Shown in pieces: positions 17,681-23,827 of a stretch of 59,416 nucleotides of DNA. The position numbers and the translations under genes are program-made. The notes beneath the pieces were generated by a model that saw nothing but the letters and a program-made list of their open reading frames with translations, was not told where the DNA came from and did no database searches. The number at the start of each line of letters is the position of its first letter. The first letter of the stretch is position 1. The stretch lies in IMG/VR virus record IMGVR_UViG_3300043470_000794, positions 1 through 59,416 of that record; one strand, given 5' to 3'. The stretch comes from a virus.

Positions 17681-17701
17681 CACTAACGAAAGGAATACAA
17701 A

Positions 17702-17887
17702 ATGTATTCACTAGAAGTAGCAAGTCTTCTGATTGGTCAGAAGTACCGTTCAAGCCGTGGATTCTGCGGTGAAATAGTCATGGCTGAAAAGCGTGAAGAC
17801 ATGATGAGCGATAACGCTTATCTAATCTATGTCCGTCAAGACGGATTCCCTTACTACTGGTATTCAACTGTTGAGGTGGTTGCATAA
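17702..17887 (+). CDS. small hypothetical protein
   Basis: 61 residues, a compact beta-rich product (KYRSSRGFCGEIVMAE, YYWYSTVEVV). GAAAGGA lies before the ATG. Its stop overlaps the next start (TAATG), coupling it to the IF2-N gene. Confidence 0.65.
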   Translation: MYSLEVASLLIGQKYRSSRGFCGEIVMAEKREDMMSDNAYLIYVRQDGFPYYWYSTVEVVA

Positions 17888-18078
17888 TGAGAGTCTATGA
17901 AATTGCTAAAGAATTAAACATTCCGTCAAAAGATGTCAGAATGTATTTAGAATACATTGGGCAACCCGTCAAGAGTGCATCGTCAAGCGTTGAAGATGTA
18001 TTTGGTGAAATTGTTATCAAAAGGATAAACAAGACCTACGAGGAATTTGTGCCTTGTTGGTCATTCCCACCATTCTAA
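17887..18078 (+). CDS. free-standing IF2 N-terminal domain protein
   Basis: 63 residues. The first 45 match the IF2-N module (RVYEIAKELNIPSKDVRMYL, then VKSASSSVEDV), closely following the start of actinobacterial initiation factor 2, which reads RVHELAKELGVTSKEV and KSASSTVE. In the full factor this small helical domain precedes the GTPase and contributes to ribosome or RNA contacts. Here nothing but a short tail follows. It could imitate or titrate the host factor, or bind RNA. It is coupled to the upstream gene and followed by DnaA boxes. Confidence 0.75.
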   Translation: MRVYEIAKELNIPSKDVRMYLEYIGQPVKSASSSVEDVFGEIVIKRINKTYEEFVPCWSFPPF

Positions 18079-18082
18079 GCGG

Positions 18083-18114
18083 TTATCCACAGGTTATCCC
18101 AAGCCTGTGGACGA
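18083..18114. other. third DnaA-box group
   Basis: A perfect TTATCCACA at 18083-18091, a partial TTATCCCAA at 18094-18102, and TGTGGACGA (minus-strand TCGTCCACA) at 18106-18114. It sits in the same position relative to a CCGCCCC/TTTGTCAAG cassette as the first cluster. Confidence 0.55.
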
Positions 18115-18136
18115 CACGCCGCCCCTTTTTCCTAGC

Positions 18137-18145
18137 TTTGTCAAG
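18137..18145 (+). promoter_or_regulatory. TTTGTCAAG site, cassette 2
   Basis: The site is followed by TTACGA, 50 nt upstream of promoter element 5. Confidence 0.55.
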
Positions 18146-18186
18146 TTACGACACTATTAAAAACAACACCAAAAAATTCACTAAAA

Positions 18187-18209
18187 TTGTCAGACCCCTA
18201 TGCTATGCT
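18187..18209 (+). promoter_or_regulatory. repeated promoter element 5
   Basis: TTGTCA, 11 nt, TATGCT with TG upstream. It precedes ATG 18240 by about 30 nt. Confidence 0.8.
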
Positions 18210-18239
18210 GAAGGCATACCTACTACGAAAGGAACATTC

Positions 18240-18479
18240 ATGTTCACTTTGCATAACCCAATGAAAGTTATGAACGAACGCTATGTCGTTACATCACACC
18301 CCTGCCCTACTTGCAGTGAAGAAAAAACAGTATCTATTTCTTCTGACCAATTATTTGCATACCGCCAAGGTGGATTAGCCCAAACAGTATTGTCTGACTA
18401 TGATGCAGATGTTCGTGAGCGTTTCATTACAGGTATCTGTGGTGTTTGTTGGGATTCAATGTTTGGAGATGATGTGTAA
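18240..18479 (+). CDS. zinc-finger-like protein of actinophage type
   Basis: 79 residues from an ATG preceded by GAAAGGA. CPTC near residue 23 and CGVC near residue 69 form a likely zinc site. FAYRQGG and RERFITGICG resemble short proteins common in actinophages. It overlaps the next gene by one base. Longer frames upstream cross promoter element 5 and are rejected. Confidence 0.75.
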   Translation: MFTLHNPMKVMNERYVVTSHPCPTCSEEKTVSISSDQLFAYRQGGLAQTVLSDYDADVRERFITGICGVCWDSMFGDDV

Positions 18480-19201
18480 TGACTAAGTTAAAGCGTTCAA
18501 AAGATCGTAAGGTTGCTAACCTTGTTACGCCTAATGGCAAACAAGCCTCTATTGCTAACACGTTTGGATTACCTGCAGGTAAAGCATTCTCTTGCCCTGG
18601 TGCTACATCGGTATGCGAGAAGATATGCTATGCAGGTAAACTTGAAAAAGTATTCAAGGGTACTCGTGAGAACTTATTGCACAATTGGAATTTGCTTAAG
18701 GATGCATCGCAAGATGAGATGTATCTATTAGTTTCAGAAATGATTGCAGAATTCAATGCTGATTGCGAAAGACGTGATGCAGAAAAGTTGTTCCGTATCC
18801 ATTGGGACGGTGACTTCTTTAATGAAGATTACACACTAGCATGGAAACGTGTAATTGCTGACTACCCCGAAATTAAATTCTGGGCTTATACTCGTGTGTC
18901 AGAGTCTGCATTAATTCTAAAAGACATTGAAAACCTATCTCTATACTTCTCAACCGATTCAGAGAATGTAGAAACTGGTAAGACGTTAGCAAAAGATGAA
19001 GGCATAAAGTTAGCGTACCTATCTCAGACATTTGCAATTGGTAAAGCAGAACTAAAAGAAATTATTGGTAAGTCTGGTGTGCCATGCCCTGAGAATAATA
19101 AAAAGATACCGCTAATTTCTACTAACGGCAGTGCTTGTGTATCGTGTGGGCAATGCGTATTTGCCAGGAATAACATTGTATTCAGTGCAAGTAAGTCATA
19201 A
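18479..19201 (+). CDS. gp88-family protein (as in mycobacteriophage L5 gp88)
   Basis: 240 residues. The N-terminal part has the family pattern NLVTPNGKQASIANTFGLPA followed by SCPGATSVCEKICYAGK, and the C-terminus has a CVSCGQC cluster. Middle segments include FRIHWDGDFFN, FWAYTRVSE and YFSTDSENV. The cysteine clusters suggest metal or an Fe-S cluster. The family is widespread in actinophages and plasmids, but its biochemical role is not established. It is coupled to the zinc-finger-like gene and ends at a terminator. Confidence 0.82.
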   Translation: MTKLKRSKDRKVANLVTPNGKQASIANTFGLPAGKAFSCPGATSVCEKICYAGKLEKVFKGTRENLLHNWNLLKDASQDEMYLLVSEMIAEFNADCERRDAEKLFRIHWDGDFFNEDYTLAWKRVIADYPEIKFWAYTRVSESALILKDIENLSLYFSTDSENVETGKTLAKDEGIKLAYLSQTFAIGKAELKEIIGKSGVPCPENNKKIPLISTNGSACVSCGQCVFARNNIVFSASKS

Positions 19202-19203
19202 AG

Positions 19204-19212
19204 CTTGACAAA
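19204..19212 (-). promoter_or_regulatory. inverted TTTGTCAAG site
   Basis: CTTGACAAA, the reverse complement of the repeated element, lies at the start of a terminator region; the direct copy is 43 nt further on. Confidence 0.5.
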
Positions 19213-19240
19213 GCCACCGAAAGGTGGTCGGGCACTTTTT
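19213..19240 (+). terminator. terminator after gp88-family gene
   Basis: CCACC-GAAA-GGTGG forms a stable tetraloop hairpin, followed at a short distance by a five-T run. Confidence 0.65.
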
Positions 19241-19246
19241 CCTGTG

Positions 19247-19255
19247 TTTGTCAAG
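19247..19255 (+). promoter_or_regulatory. TTTGTCAAG site, cassette 3
   Basis: Direct copy followed by TTAAGA, 38 nt upstream of promoter element 6. Confidence 0.55.
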
Positions 19256-19293
19256 TTAAGAAAATTAAGAGAAAGTCACTGAAAACACTGAAA

Positions 19294-19316
19294 TTGTCAG
19301 ACCCTTGTGGTAGGTT
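19294..19316 (+). promoter_or_regulatory. repeated promoter element 6
   Basis: TTGTCA, 11 nt, TAGGTT with TG upstream. The -10 box ends 6 nt before ATG 19323, so the transcript is probably leaderless. Confidence 0.8.
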
Positions 19317-19322
19317 ATACCT

Positions 19323-19457
19323 ATGATGAAATTTACTACAACCCCAGAACAACTTCGAGCAAGGCTTGAGTTGCGTAGGAGTAATGCAGCAGTAAAGCAT
19401 CGTAACAAAAAGAAATACACACGAAAGACAAAACACAAAAACCTACAGGGAGAATAA
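19323..19457 (+). CDS. small basic protein, leaderless
   Basis: 44 residues, very Lys/Arg-rich in the second half (HRNKKKYTRKTKHKN), consistent with nucleic-acid binding. ATG at 19323 or 19326. No ribosome site; the -10 box position suggests a leaderless mRNA. Confidence 0.6.
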   Translation: MMKFTTTPEQLRARLELRRSNAAVKHRNKKKYTRKTKHKNLQGE

Positions 19458-19458
19458 A

Positions 19459-19743
19459 ATGGGACTTAACTTTGCAACAGAGTTATCCACTATGGATACT
19501 ATGCCAATTGAAGCACAGATCAACACACACTTACAATACAATTTCTATCCACCTGTACCATCCTCAATGGTACAGCCTTGCGTTGAAGCAATTGATGCTT
19601 ATCTAGAAGAAGACTTTGATCGCCAAATTGAAATGCCACAAGGAGTATCTTATCGTGGCAGTGACTATGCACCTGCACACGCTATTGTTGAGCAACATCG
19701 CTTGGGACCTTGGTGTGAGCCAATTGATTGGGATGAGGAATAA
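19459..19743 (+). CDS. hypothetical protein
   Basis: 94 residues, acidic, soluble, with VQPCVEAIDAYLEEDFD. AGGGAG precedes the ATG and it lies 1 nt after the upstream stop. Unknown. Confidence 0.68.
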   Translation: MGLNFATELSTMDTMPIEAQINTHLQYNFYPPVPSSMVQPCVEAIDAYLEEDFDRQIEMPQGVSYRGSDYAPAHAIVEQHRLGPWCEPIDWDEE

Positions 19744-19744
19744 A

Positions 19745-19767
19745 ATGTCAGACCCTTGTGCTAAGAT
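19745..19767 (+). promoter_or_regulatory. repeated promoter element 7
   Basis: ATGTCA, 11 nt, TAAGAT with TG upstream. It precedes ATG 19793. Confidence 0.8.
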
Positions 19768-19792
19768 AAATCTAACCTACTAAGGAGAACGA

Positions 19793-19909
19793 ATGAGTGA
19801 ACTACTAATAAACCTATTTGAGGGTGTAATAGATGAAAAGGCGATTGAGAAATTGTCTACCGAAGAATTAGAAGCAATTAACAAAATGCTAACGGAAGCA
19901 GGTTACTAA
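19793..19909 (+). CDS. small acidic helical protein
   Basis: 38 residues, two short acidic helices. AAGGAGA lies before the ATG. Unknown. Confidence 0.58.
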   Translation: MSELLINLFEGVIDEKAIEKLSTEELEAINKMLTEAGY

Positions 19910-19910
19910 A

Positions 19911-20249
19911 ATGGGTGCAAGAATTAATTTTGTATTTGATGATGGTACAGATAGTCTAGTTAATCTTTATTCCCATTGGGGTGAGTCTGATTGGGAAAAT
20001 GATTTAATAGGTGCATTAGTACACGCACAGAAACGCAAGGGTGACTATTCATACTTTACCCGTATGGTTATCTCACACTTAATTAAAGACTATGTATTAG
20101 ATGAAACTGGTTTTGGTATCTATGCAATTAGCCGTTCAGAAATTGGTAACAATTTTGATAAGACAGTTGTATTAGATTTAGTAAATAACACATTGACAGA
20201 TTTAGATAATGATAGTACAGTTGAATTGTATGGAAAGGTATTTGCATAA
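19911..20249 (+). CDS. hypothetical actinophage-type protein
   Basis: 112 residues beginning MGARINFVFDDGTDSLVNLYSHWG; proteins with this kind of start are common in actinophages. Acidic, no membrane segment. TAATG overlap with the next gene. Function unknown. Confidence 0.7.
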   Translation: MGARINFVFDDGTDSLVNLYSHWGESDWENDLIGALVHAQKRKGDYSYFTRMVISHLIKDYVLDETGFGIYAISRSEIGNNFDKTVVLDLVNNTLTDLDNDSTVELYGKVFA

Positions 20250-20398
20250 TGAGTCAAATGAAAGATTTATACGGTATTTTAACAGAGTGGTATCCAGATG
20301 GAAACTACACAGAAGAACAATTGTGGGAAGCAATTGCAGAATCACAAGGTATGGACTATGCAGAAATTGCAGACGGAGATTTAGCAGAATGGCTCTAG
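20249..20398 (+). CDS. small acidic protein
   Basis: 49 residues, Trp- and Glu-rich, joined to both neighbours by overlaps (TAATG; the end overlaps the next start by 10 nt). Unknown. Confidence 0.6.
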   Translation: MSQMKDLYGILTEWYPDGNYTEEQLWEAIAESQGMDYAEIADGDLAEWL

Positions 20399-20496
20399 CA
20401 CTAGCATTTACCGCAGGAATATTTGCAGGTATCATAATCGTAGGAATTGTTCTAAACCTAACCATACTAAAACAAGATGATTGGTACAAGAGATGA
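20389..20496 (+). CDS. 35-residue membrane peptide
   Basis: A single hydrophobic span (about residues 3-25) followed by KQDDWYKR. It overlaps the previous gene by 10 nt and the next by 4 nt (ATGA). Confidence 0.55.
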   Translation: MALALAFTAGIFAGIIIVGIVLNLTILKQDDWYKR

Positions 20497-20615
20497 AACT
20501 ATTTAATCGTAAGCAAGAAATGTCAGACCCATACGCTATACTAGACAAGTTGATGTCAGAAATGGCATCAAATAAAACATACATTGAATACCTGCGCCTA
20601 AGAGAAAGTGTATAG
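20493..20615 (+). CDS. small protein containing an embedded promoter-like element
   Basis: 40 residues. Codons 10-17 are formed by a copy of the repeated promoter element (translated MSDPYAIL). It begins by ATGA overlap. Function unknown. Confidence 0.5.
   Translation: MKLFNRKQEMSDPYAILDKLMSEMASNKTYIEYLRLRESV
20520..20542 (+). promoter_or_regulatory. repeated promoter element 8 (inside a gene)
   Basis: ATGTCA, 11 nt, TATACT. The extended TG is CG here, and the element lies within a small reading frame. Confidence 0.55.
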
Positions 20616-20747
20616 TTGGAAATCTTTTTATTTATTGTAATTGTGTTATTCTTATTTGGAGTCTTATCTGCCAATGGTATTGGTGAGGGAGACCCAAAAC
20701 ATACTCACGAAGACAAGGGAGAAAATTTTGATGATTACAGACTATAA
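20616..20747 (+). CDS. 43-residue membrane protein, TTG start
   Basis: One hydrophobic span (residues 3-18) then a His/Asp/Glu-rich tail. A TTG immediately after the upstream stop is the only suitable start. It overlaps the next gene by 17 nt. Confidence 0.45.
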   Translation: MEIFLFIVIVLFLFGVLSANGIGEGDPKHTHEDKGENFDDYRL

Positions 20748-20946
20748 AGAAATAGATAGACTGGTTGGAATGACAATTGAGCCTGGCGATATGGTAAAGC
20801 TTCCCAACAATGATATTGTTACCATTACTCGCACAGAGCCAACGCAAGATGGATATGATTTATTCTTCTTAGATTTATTTGAAGATGATGAGTTGTGCTA
20901 TTCTCTATCCGATGATGATTGTGTATCACTTCTTCAGTTTGACTGA
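20731..20946 (+). CDS. hypothetical protein
   Basis: 71 residues from an ATG preceded by GGGAGAA. It is rich in acidic residues and beta-like (GMTIEPGDMVKLPNNDIVTI looks like a small barrel). An upstream in-frame extension has no ribosome site. Unknown. Confidence 0.65.
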   Translation: MITDYKEIDRLVGMTIEPGDMVKLPNNDIVTITRTEPTQDGYDLFFLDLFEDDELCYSLSDDDCVSLLQFD

Positions 20947-20972
20947 GGAAGTGCCCGCCCCAATTTTAAAGC

Positions 20973-20981
20973 TTTGTCAAG
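20973..20981 (+). promoter_or_regulatory. TTTGTCAAG site, cassette 4
   Basis: Preceded by GCCCGCCCC and followed by TTACGAA and then a perfect CRP-type box. Confidence 0.6.
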
Positions 20982-20990
20982 TCTTACGAA

Positions 20991-21006
20991 TGTGATTAGG
21001 ATCACA
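20991..21006. promoter_or_regulatory. CRP/GlxR-type palindrome, cassette 4
   Basis: TGTGATTAGGATCACA is a full TGTGA-N6-TCACA match, 28 nt upstream of promoter element 9. Confidence 0.65.
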
Positions 21007-21033
21007 CTGAAATTATCACGGAAACCTAATAAA

Positions 21034-21056
21034 TTGTCAGACCCGTATGCTAAGAT
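21034..21056 (+). promoter_or_regulatory. repeated promoter element 9
   Basis: TTGTCA, 11 nt, TAAGAT with TG upstream. It precedes ATG 21091. Confidence 0.82.
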
Positions 21057-21090
21057 GTTACCATAACAACAACAAAGAAAAGAGAAGCAA

Positions 21091-21246
21091 ATGGATAAAA
21101 TCCAAACACCAACTGTTGGCTCACAGTTCACAACTGCTAAGTCAGGCGTAACTGGCACAGTTCAGGAAATCATCAAGAATCAGAATGGTACTTTGCGTAT
21201 CAAACTTGATGTAAACGGTCAAGACCGTTGGACTACTGTTAAGTAG
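21091..21246 (+). CDS. small beta-rich protein
   Basis: 51 residues (VGSQFTTAKSGVTGTVQEII, then LRIKLDVNGQDRW) that look like a small five-stranded barrel. It is a single-gene unit with its own promoter and terminator. Unknown. Confidence 0.68.
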   Translation: MDKIQTPTVGSQFTTAKSGVTGTVQEIIKNQNGTLRIKLDVNGQDRWTTVK

Positions 21247-21258
21247 TTAAATAAGTTT

Positions 21259-21291
21259 AGGTGGGGTGTTCCTTACCCTTGCACCCCACCT
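21259..21291 (+). terminator. terminator
   Basis: AGGTGGGGTG pairs perfectly with CACCCCACCT over a 13-base loop. Only a short TT follows, so it may be a weak or processed end. Confidence 0.65.
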
Positions 21292-21296
21292 TAAAA

Positions 21297-21319
21297 CTGT
21301 CAGACCTCTCTGCTAAGAT
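21297..21319 (+). promoter_or_regulatory. repeated promoter element 10
   Basis: CTGTCA, 11 nt, TAAGAT with TG upstream. It precedes ATG 21350. Confidence 0.8.
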
Positions 21320-21349
21320 AAACTTACCTACAAAAGAAAGAAGAAAACT

Positions 21350-21826
21350 ATGGGACTAGATATGTACCTTCGTGCAAGCGAATACGTTTACCGTCACAAC
21401 TTTAATCGTCAAACTGATGAAGACACGATTAACCCAATCTTTAATGAGATTGTTAAGAATCTTGAATTAGAAGATGTAATTGACAGTTCTGGCTTTGCTG
21501 GAATTACTGTTGATGTACCAATGGGCTACTGGCGTAAGTCAAATATGATTCATCATTGGTTTGTAAATAACTTAGCAGATGGTGTTGATGAATGTCAGCC
21601 AATCATTGTTCGTAGAGAAGATTTAGAGCAGTTGAAAGAAACCTGCATTGAAGTAATTGCTAATCCAGAATCAGCAGAAGAATTATTACCAACAGGTAGT
21701 GGATTCTTCTTTGGCTCTACTGACTATGATGAATATTACTTTGGAGATTTGAATGATACTTTAGGCATTATCACTAGATGCCTTGAAAGTAAATTCGACT
21801 ATTTTGAGTATCAAGCCTCTTGGTAG
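21350..21826 (+). CDS. MGLDMYL-type conserved phage/bacterial protein
   Basis: 158 residues starting MGLDMYLRASEYVYRHNF, the signature start of a conserved family in phages and bacteria. It has the usual MGYWRKSNMIHHWFV region and the C-terminal FFFGSTDYDEYYF region. The function of the family is not known to me. It has its own promoter and is followed by a tRNA-Asp. Confidence 0.78.
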   Translation: MGLDMYLRASEYVYRHNFNRQTDEDTINPIFNEIVKNLELEDVIDSSGFAGITVDVPMGYWRKSNMIHHWFVNNLADGVDECQPIIVRREDLEQLKETCIEVIANPESAEELLPTGSGFFFGSTDYDEYYFGDLNDTLGIITRCLESKFDYFEYQASW

Positions 21827-21921
21827 TAGGTTACATCCGAAACCAAAACCTGCCACAGCCACGCAGGTAAAATAAAGGGGACAGTCCTAAGCACCATACT
21901 CAGACTATAAACTGCTTACCT

Positions 21922-21995
21922 GGTCTGTTAGCTCAATTGGTTAGAGCACTACCCTGTCACGGTAGAGGTTGTGGGTTCAAGTCCCATACAGATCG
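21922..21995 (+). tRNA. tRNA-Asp (GTC)
   Basis: A complete cloverleaf: acceptor GGTCTGT/ACAGATC, D-arm GCTC/GAGC, anticodon stem CTACC/GGTAG around CTGTCAC (anticodon GTC), T-arm with GGTTCAAGTCC. Discriminator G; CCA is not encoded. Confidence 0.93.
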
Positions 21996-22023
21996 CAAAA
22001 AGGTGCCCGCCCAATTTTCAAGA

Positions 22024-22032
22024 TTTGTCAAG
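22024..22032 (+). promoter_or_regulatory. TTTGTCAAG site, cassette 5
   Basis: Follows GCCCGCCC and is upstream of a GTCACGGG half-site and promoter element 11. Confidence 0.55.
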
Positions 22033-22072
22033 CTTTAAGACATTACTACAAGGTCACGGGAATCACTGAAAA

Positions 22073-22095
22073 ATGTCACACCTCTGTGGTATGAT
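22073..22095 (+). promoter_or_regulatory. repeated promoter element 11
   Basis: ATGTCA, 11 nt (ACACC variant core), TATGAT with TG upstream. It precedes ATG 22126. Confidence 0.78.
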
Positions 22096-22125
22096 TTCAT
22101 CATAACCTACTAGAAAGAAGTTAAA

Positions 22126-22893
22126 ATGCCAAACTGGGTATTCAATTCACTTGTTGTATCAGGTGAGCAATCAGAATTAGATAAGATGGTTGAGCAATTA
22201 AATCAACCGTTCACTATGCACCATCCTGTTCATAAATTTGTTGATGGCAAATACACACAGGTTGCTGACTTTGAAGAATACAATAATCCTGTCTTTGCTT
22301 TTTGGAACATTGTAAAACCAACAGACCTTAAATCATACTATGAAAAAGAAGTCTTTACTAAGAAGCAACTTGATGGTGAAGAATTTATGGCAGAGTTTGT
22401 TCGCTCTATGAGAGAAGACCAAGACTGGTATCACTGGAACTGCCGTAACTGGGGAACTAAGTGGGACGTAGCAGTGTCTAATGACAATGAGTATCCTAAC
22501 ACTATTAAAACAGTTAATGATGATGGTTCTATCTTGTACCAGTTTGAAACCGCTTGGTCTCCTGTTGGTGAGGCTCTACTAAAACTATCAGAACAGTACC
22601 CAACTCTTGAGTTTGACTATGAGTATGAGGAAGAGCAAGGATGGGGTGGTAGTTGCACATTCTTGGGTGGAGAAGAGACTCGCTCTGATGAGTATGACAT
22701 TCCAATGTCTCACGCTGACTACAAGGATAGAGATAAAGAATGTATCTGTGAGTACGGAGACCCTGAAAACGGGTATGAAGATTGCCCTGTGGATACCACT
22801 AAATTCAAGTGGGATTCAGAACTAGAGGAATGGGTAGAATTGTCAGACCTCTCTGATACACTAGTTTCAACAAACAACCTACAAGGAGAATAA
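22126..22893 (+). CDS. Api92-like protein with ferredoxin-like domain (DUF1281 type)
   Basis: 255 residues starting MPNWVFNSLVVSGEQSEL, the typical start of Api92/DUF1281-like phage proteins with a ferredoxin-like fold. Middle segments (WYHWNCRNWGTKWDV and FETAWSPVGEALLKLSEQYP) also match that family. The C-terminal 60 residues are acidic with a C-x1-C pair (CICE) and one more Cys. Molecular role unknown. Promoter element 12 lies inside its 3' end. Confidence 0.8.
   Translation: MPNWVFNSLVVSGEQSELDKMVEQLNQPFTMHHPVHKFVDGKYTQVADFEEYNNPVFAFWNIVKPTDLKSYYEKEVFTKKQLDGEEFMAEFVRSMREDQDWYHWNCRNWGTKWDVAVSNDNEYPNTIKTVNDDGSILYQFETAWSPVGEALLKLSEQYPTLEFDYEYEEEQGWGGSCTFLGGEETRSDEYDIPMSHADYKDRDKECICEYGDPENGYEDCPVDTTKFKWDSELEEWVELSDLSDTLVSTNNLQGE
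22840..22862 (+). promoter_or_regulatory. repeated promoter element 12 (inside a 3' end)
   Basis: TTGTCA, 11 nt, TACACT with TG upstream, within the last codons of the upstream gene. It would serve the GTG-start gene at 22896. Confidence 0.72.
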
Positions 22894-22895
22894 AC

Positions 22896-23405
22896 GTGGA
22901 ATTCACAACAAGTGAGCCAACATTCGGAATACCAGCAACTATAACACCAATGACAGACCAAGTGGCAGTAACACCAGCGTATGACCCAAAGGCAACTATC
23001 TTAGTACGCAAGGGCTACTACTATGGCACACCTTCAGATTCAAAGTTTGAAGTAGAAAATGCAGACGACATTTCCAGAACTTACTGGAGGTTAGATGCAC
23101 TACAAGAAACTAACAACCGTAACTCACGAGCACAAGACAAGTTAAAAGATTACCTTGTTGAAAACTTTGATGAGATTGGTGAAGAACACGCAACTGAAAT
23201 TGCAAACATCTTTAGCATTGACTTGTCAAAGGAAGTTGAAGTTGAGTTCAATGTAACAATCAAGGCAACAGTTTCTATTCCAGTTAATGAAGATGTGTCT
23301 GACTTAAGTGTCTATGATTTTGACATTGAGATTTCTTCAAATGAATCTAAGTATGAGATTCAAGAGTTTGATGCAGACATTGATTCAATAGACGAAAAAT
23401 ACTAG
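22896..23405 (+). CDS. hypothetical acidic protein
   Basis: 169 residues with a GTG start preceded by AAGGAG. Residues 60-105 form a helical segment and 105-165 an acidic, beta-rich end (VEVEFNVTIKATVSIP). No family recognised. Confidence 0.7.
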   Translation: MEFTTSEPTFGIPATITPMTDQVAVTPAYDPKATILVRKGYYYGTPSDSKFEVENADDISRTYWRLDALQETNNRNSRAQDKLKDYLVENFDEIGEEHATEIANIFSIDLSKEVEVEFNVTIKATVSIPVNEDVSDLSVYDFDIEISSNESKYEIQEFDADIDSIDEKY

Positions 23406-23476
23406 GTTTCCTAGTAGGTAGGAAGTGCTGGACACCACACTAAACTGTCCACCACCTAATAGAAAAGAGAAATAAA

Positions 23477-23638
23477 ATGGCAAAGAAGCTATTTATCGCA
23501 GAAGAAAAGTGGAACACACGTTTTGGTAAGAGCCAGCGTGTAGTTGTGCGAGATGCTAACGGACACTTTGTTGATAACGTGTCTAAGCGTCAGATGAAAA
23601 ACAATGAACGTGAACTACCCTATGTGGCTGTTCGCTAA
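23477..23638 (+). CDS. small basic protein
   Basis: 53 residues with basic, beta-like features (FGKSQRVVVRDANGHFVDNVSKRQ). It is followed by a strong terminator. A hairpin (TGGACA/TGTCCA, about 23432-23454) in its leader may affect expression. Unknown. Confidence 0.65.
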   Translation: MAKKLFIAEEKWNTRFGKSQRVVVRDANGHFVDNVSKRQMKNNERELPYVAVR

Positions 23639-23654
23639 TTAAATAAATAGATTT

Positions 23655-23683
23655 ACCCTCTGTCTTCCCTGCAGAGGGTTTTT
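23655..23683 (+). terminator. terminator
   Basis: ACCCTCTG pairs with CAGAGGGT over a 9-base loop, followed by TTTTT. Confidence 0.85.
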
Positions 23684-23708
23684 CTATGCCCCGCCCCATT
23701 TTTATAGA

Positions 23709-23717
23709 TTTGTCAAG
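23709..23717 (+). promoter_or_regulatory. TTTGTCAAG site, cassette 6
   Basis: Follows CCCCGCCCC. A half CRP-type box (TGTGATCT) lies just downstream, and promoter element 13 is 51 nt further on. Confidence 0.55.
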
Positions 23718-23768
23718 CTTTTATGATGTGATCTAAATAACACTGAAATCATGGGGTATCTAATAAAA

Positions 23769-23791
23769 TTGTCAGACCTATGGTGTATAGT
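23769..23791 (+). promoter_or_regulatory. repeated promoter element 13
   Basis: TTGTCA, 11 nt (core diverged), TATAGT. It precedes GTG 23828. Confidence 0.75.
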
Positions 23792-23827
23792 AAGACTATT
23801 AAACAAACTACCTCTAAGGAGAAAAAC

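Noticed and set aside
18054-18239. N-terminal extension of the zinc-finger-like gene
   Set aside because: It crosses DnaA boxes, the TTTGTCAAG site and promoter element 5; ATG 18240 has a ribosome site.
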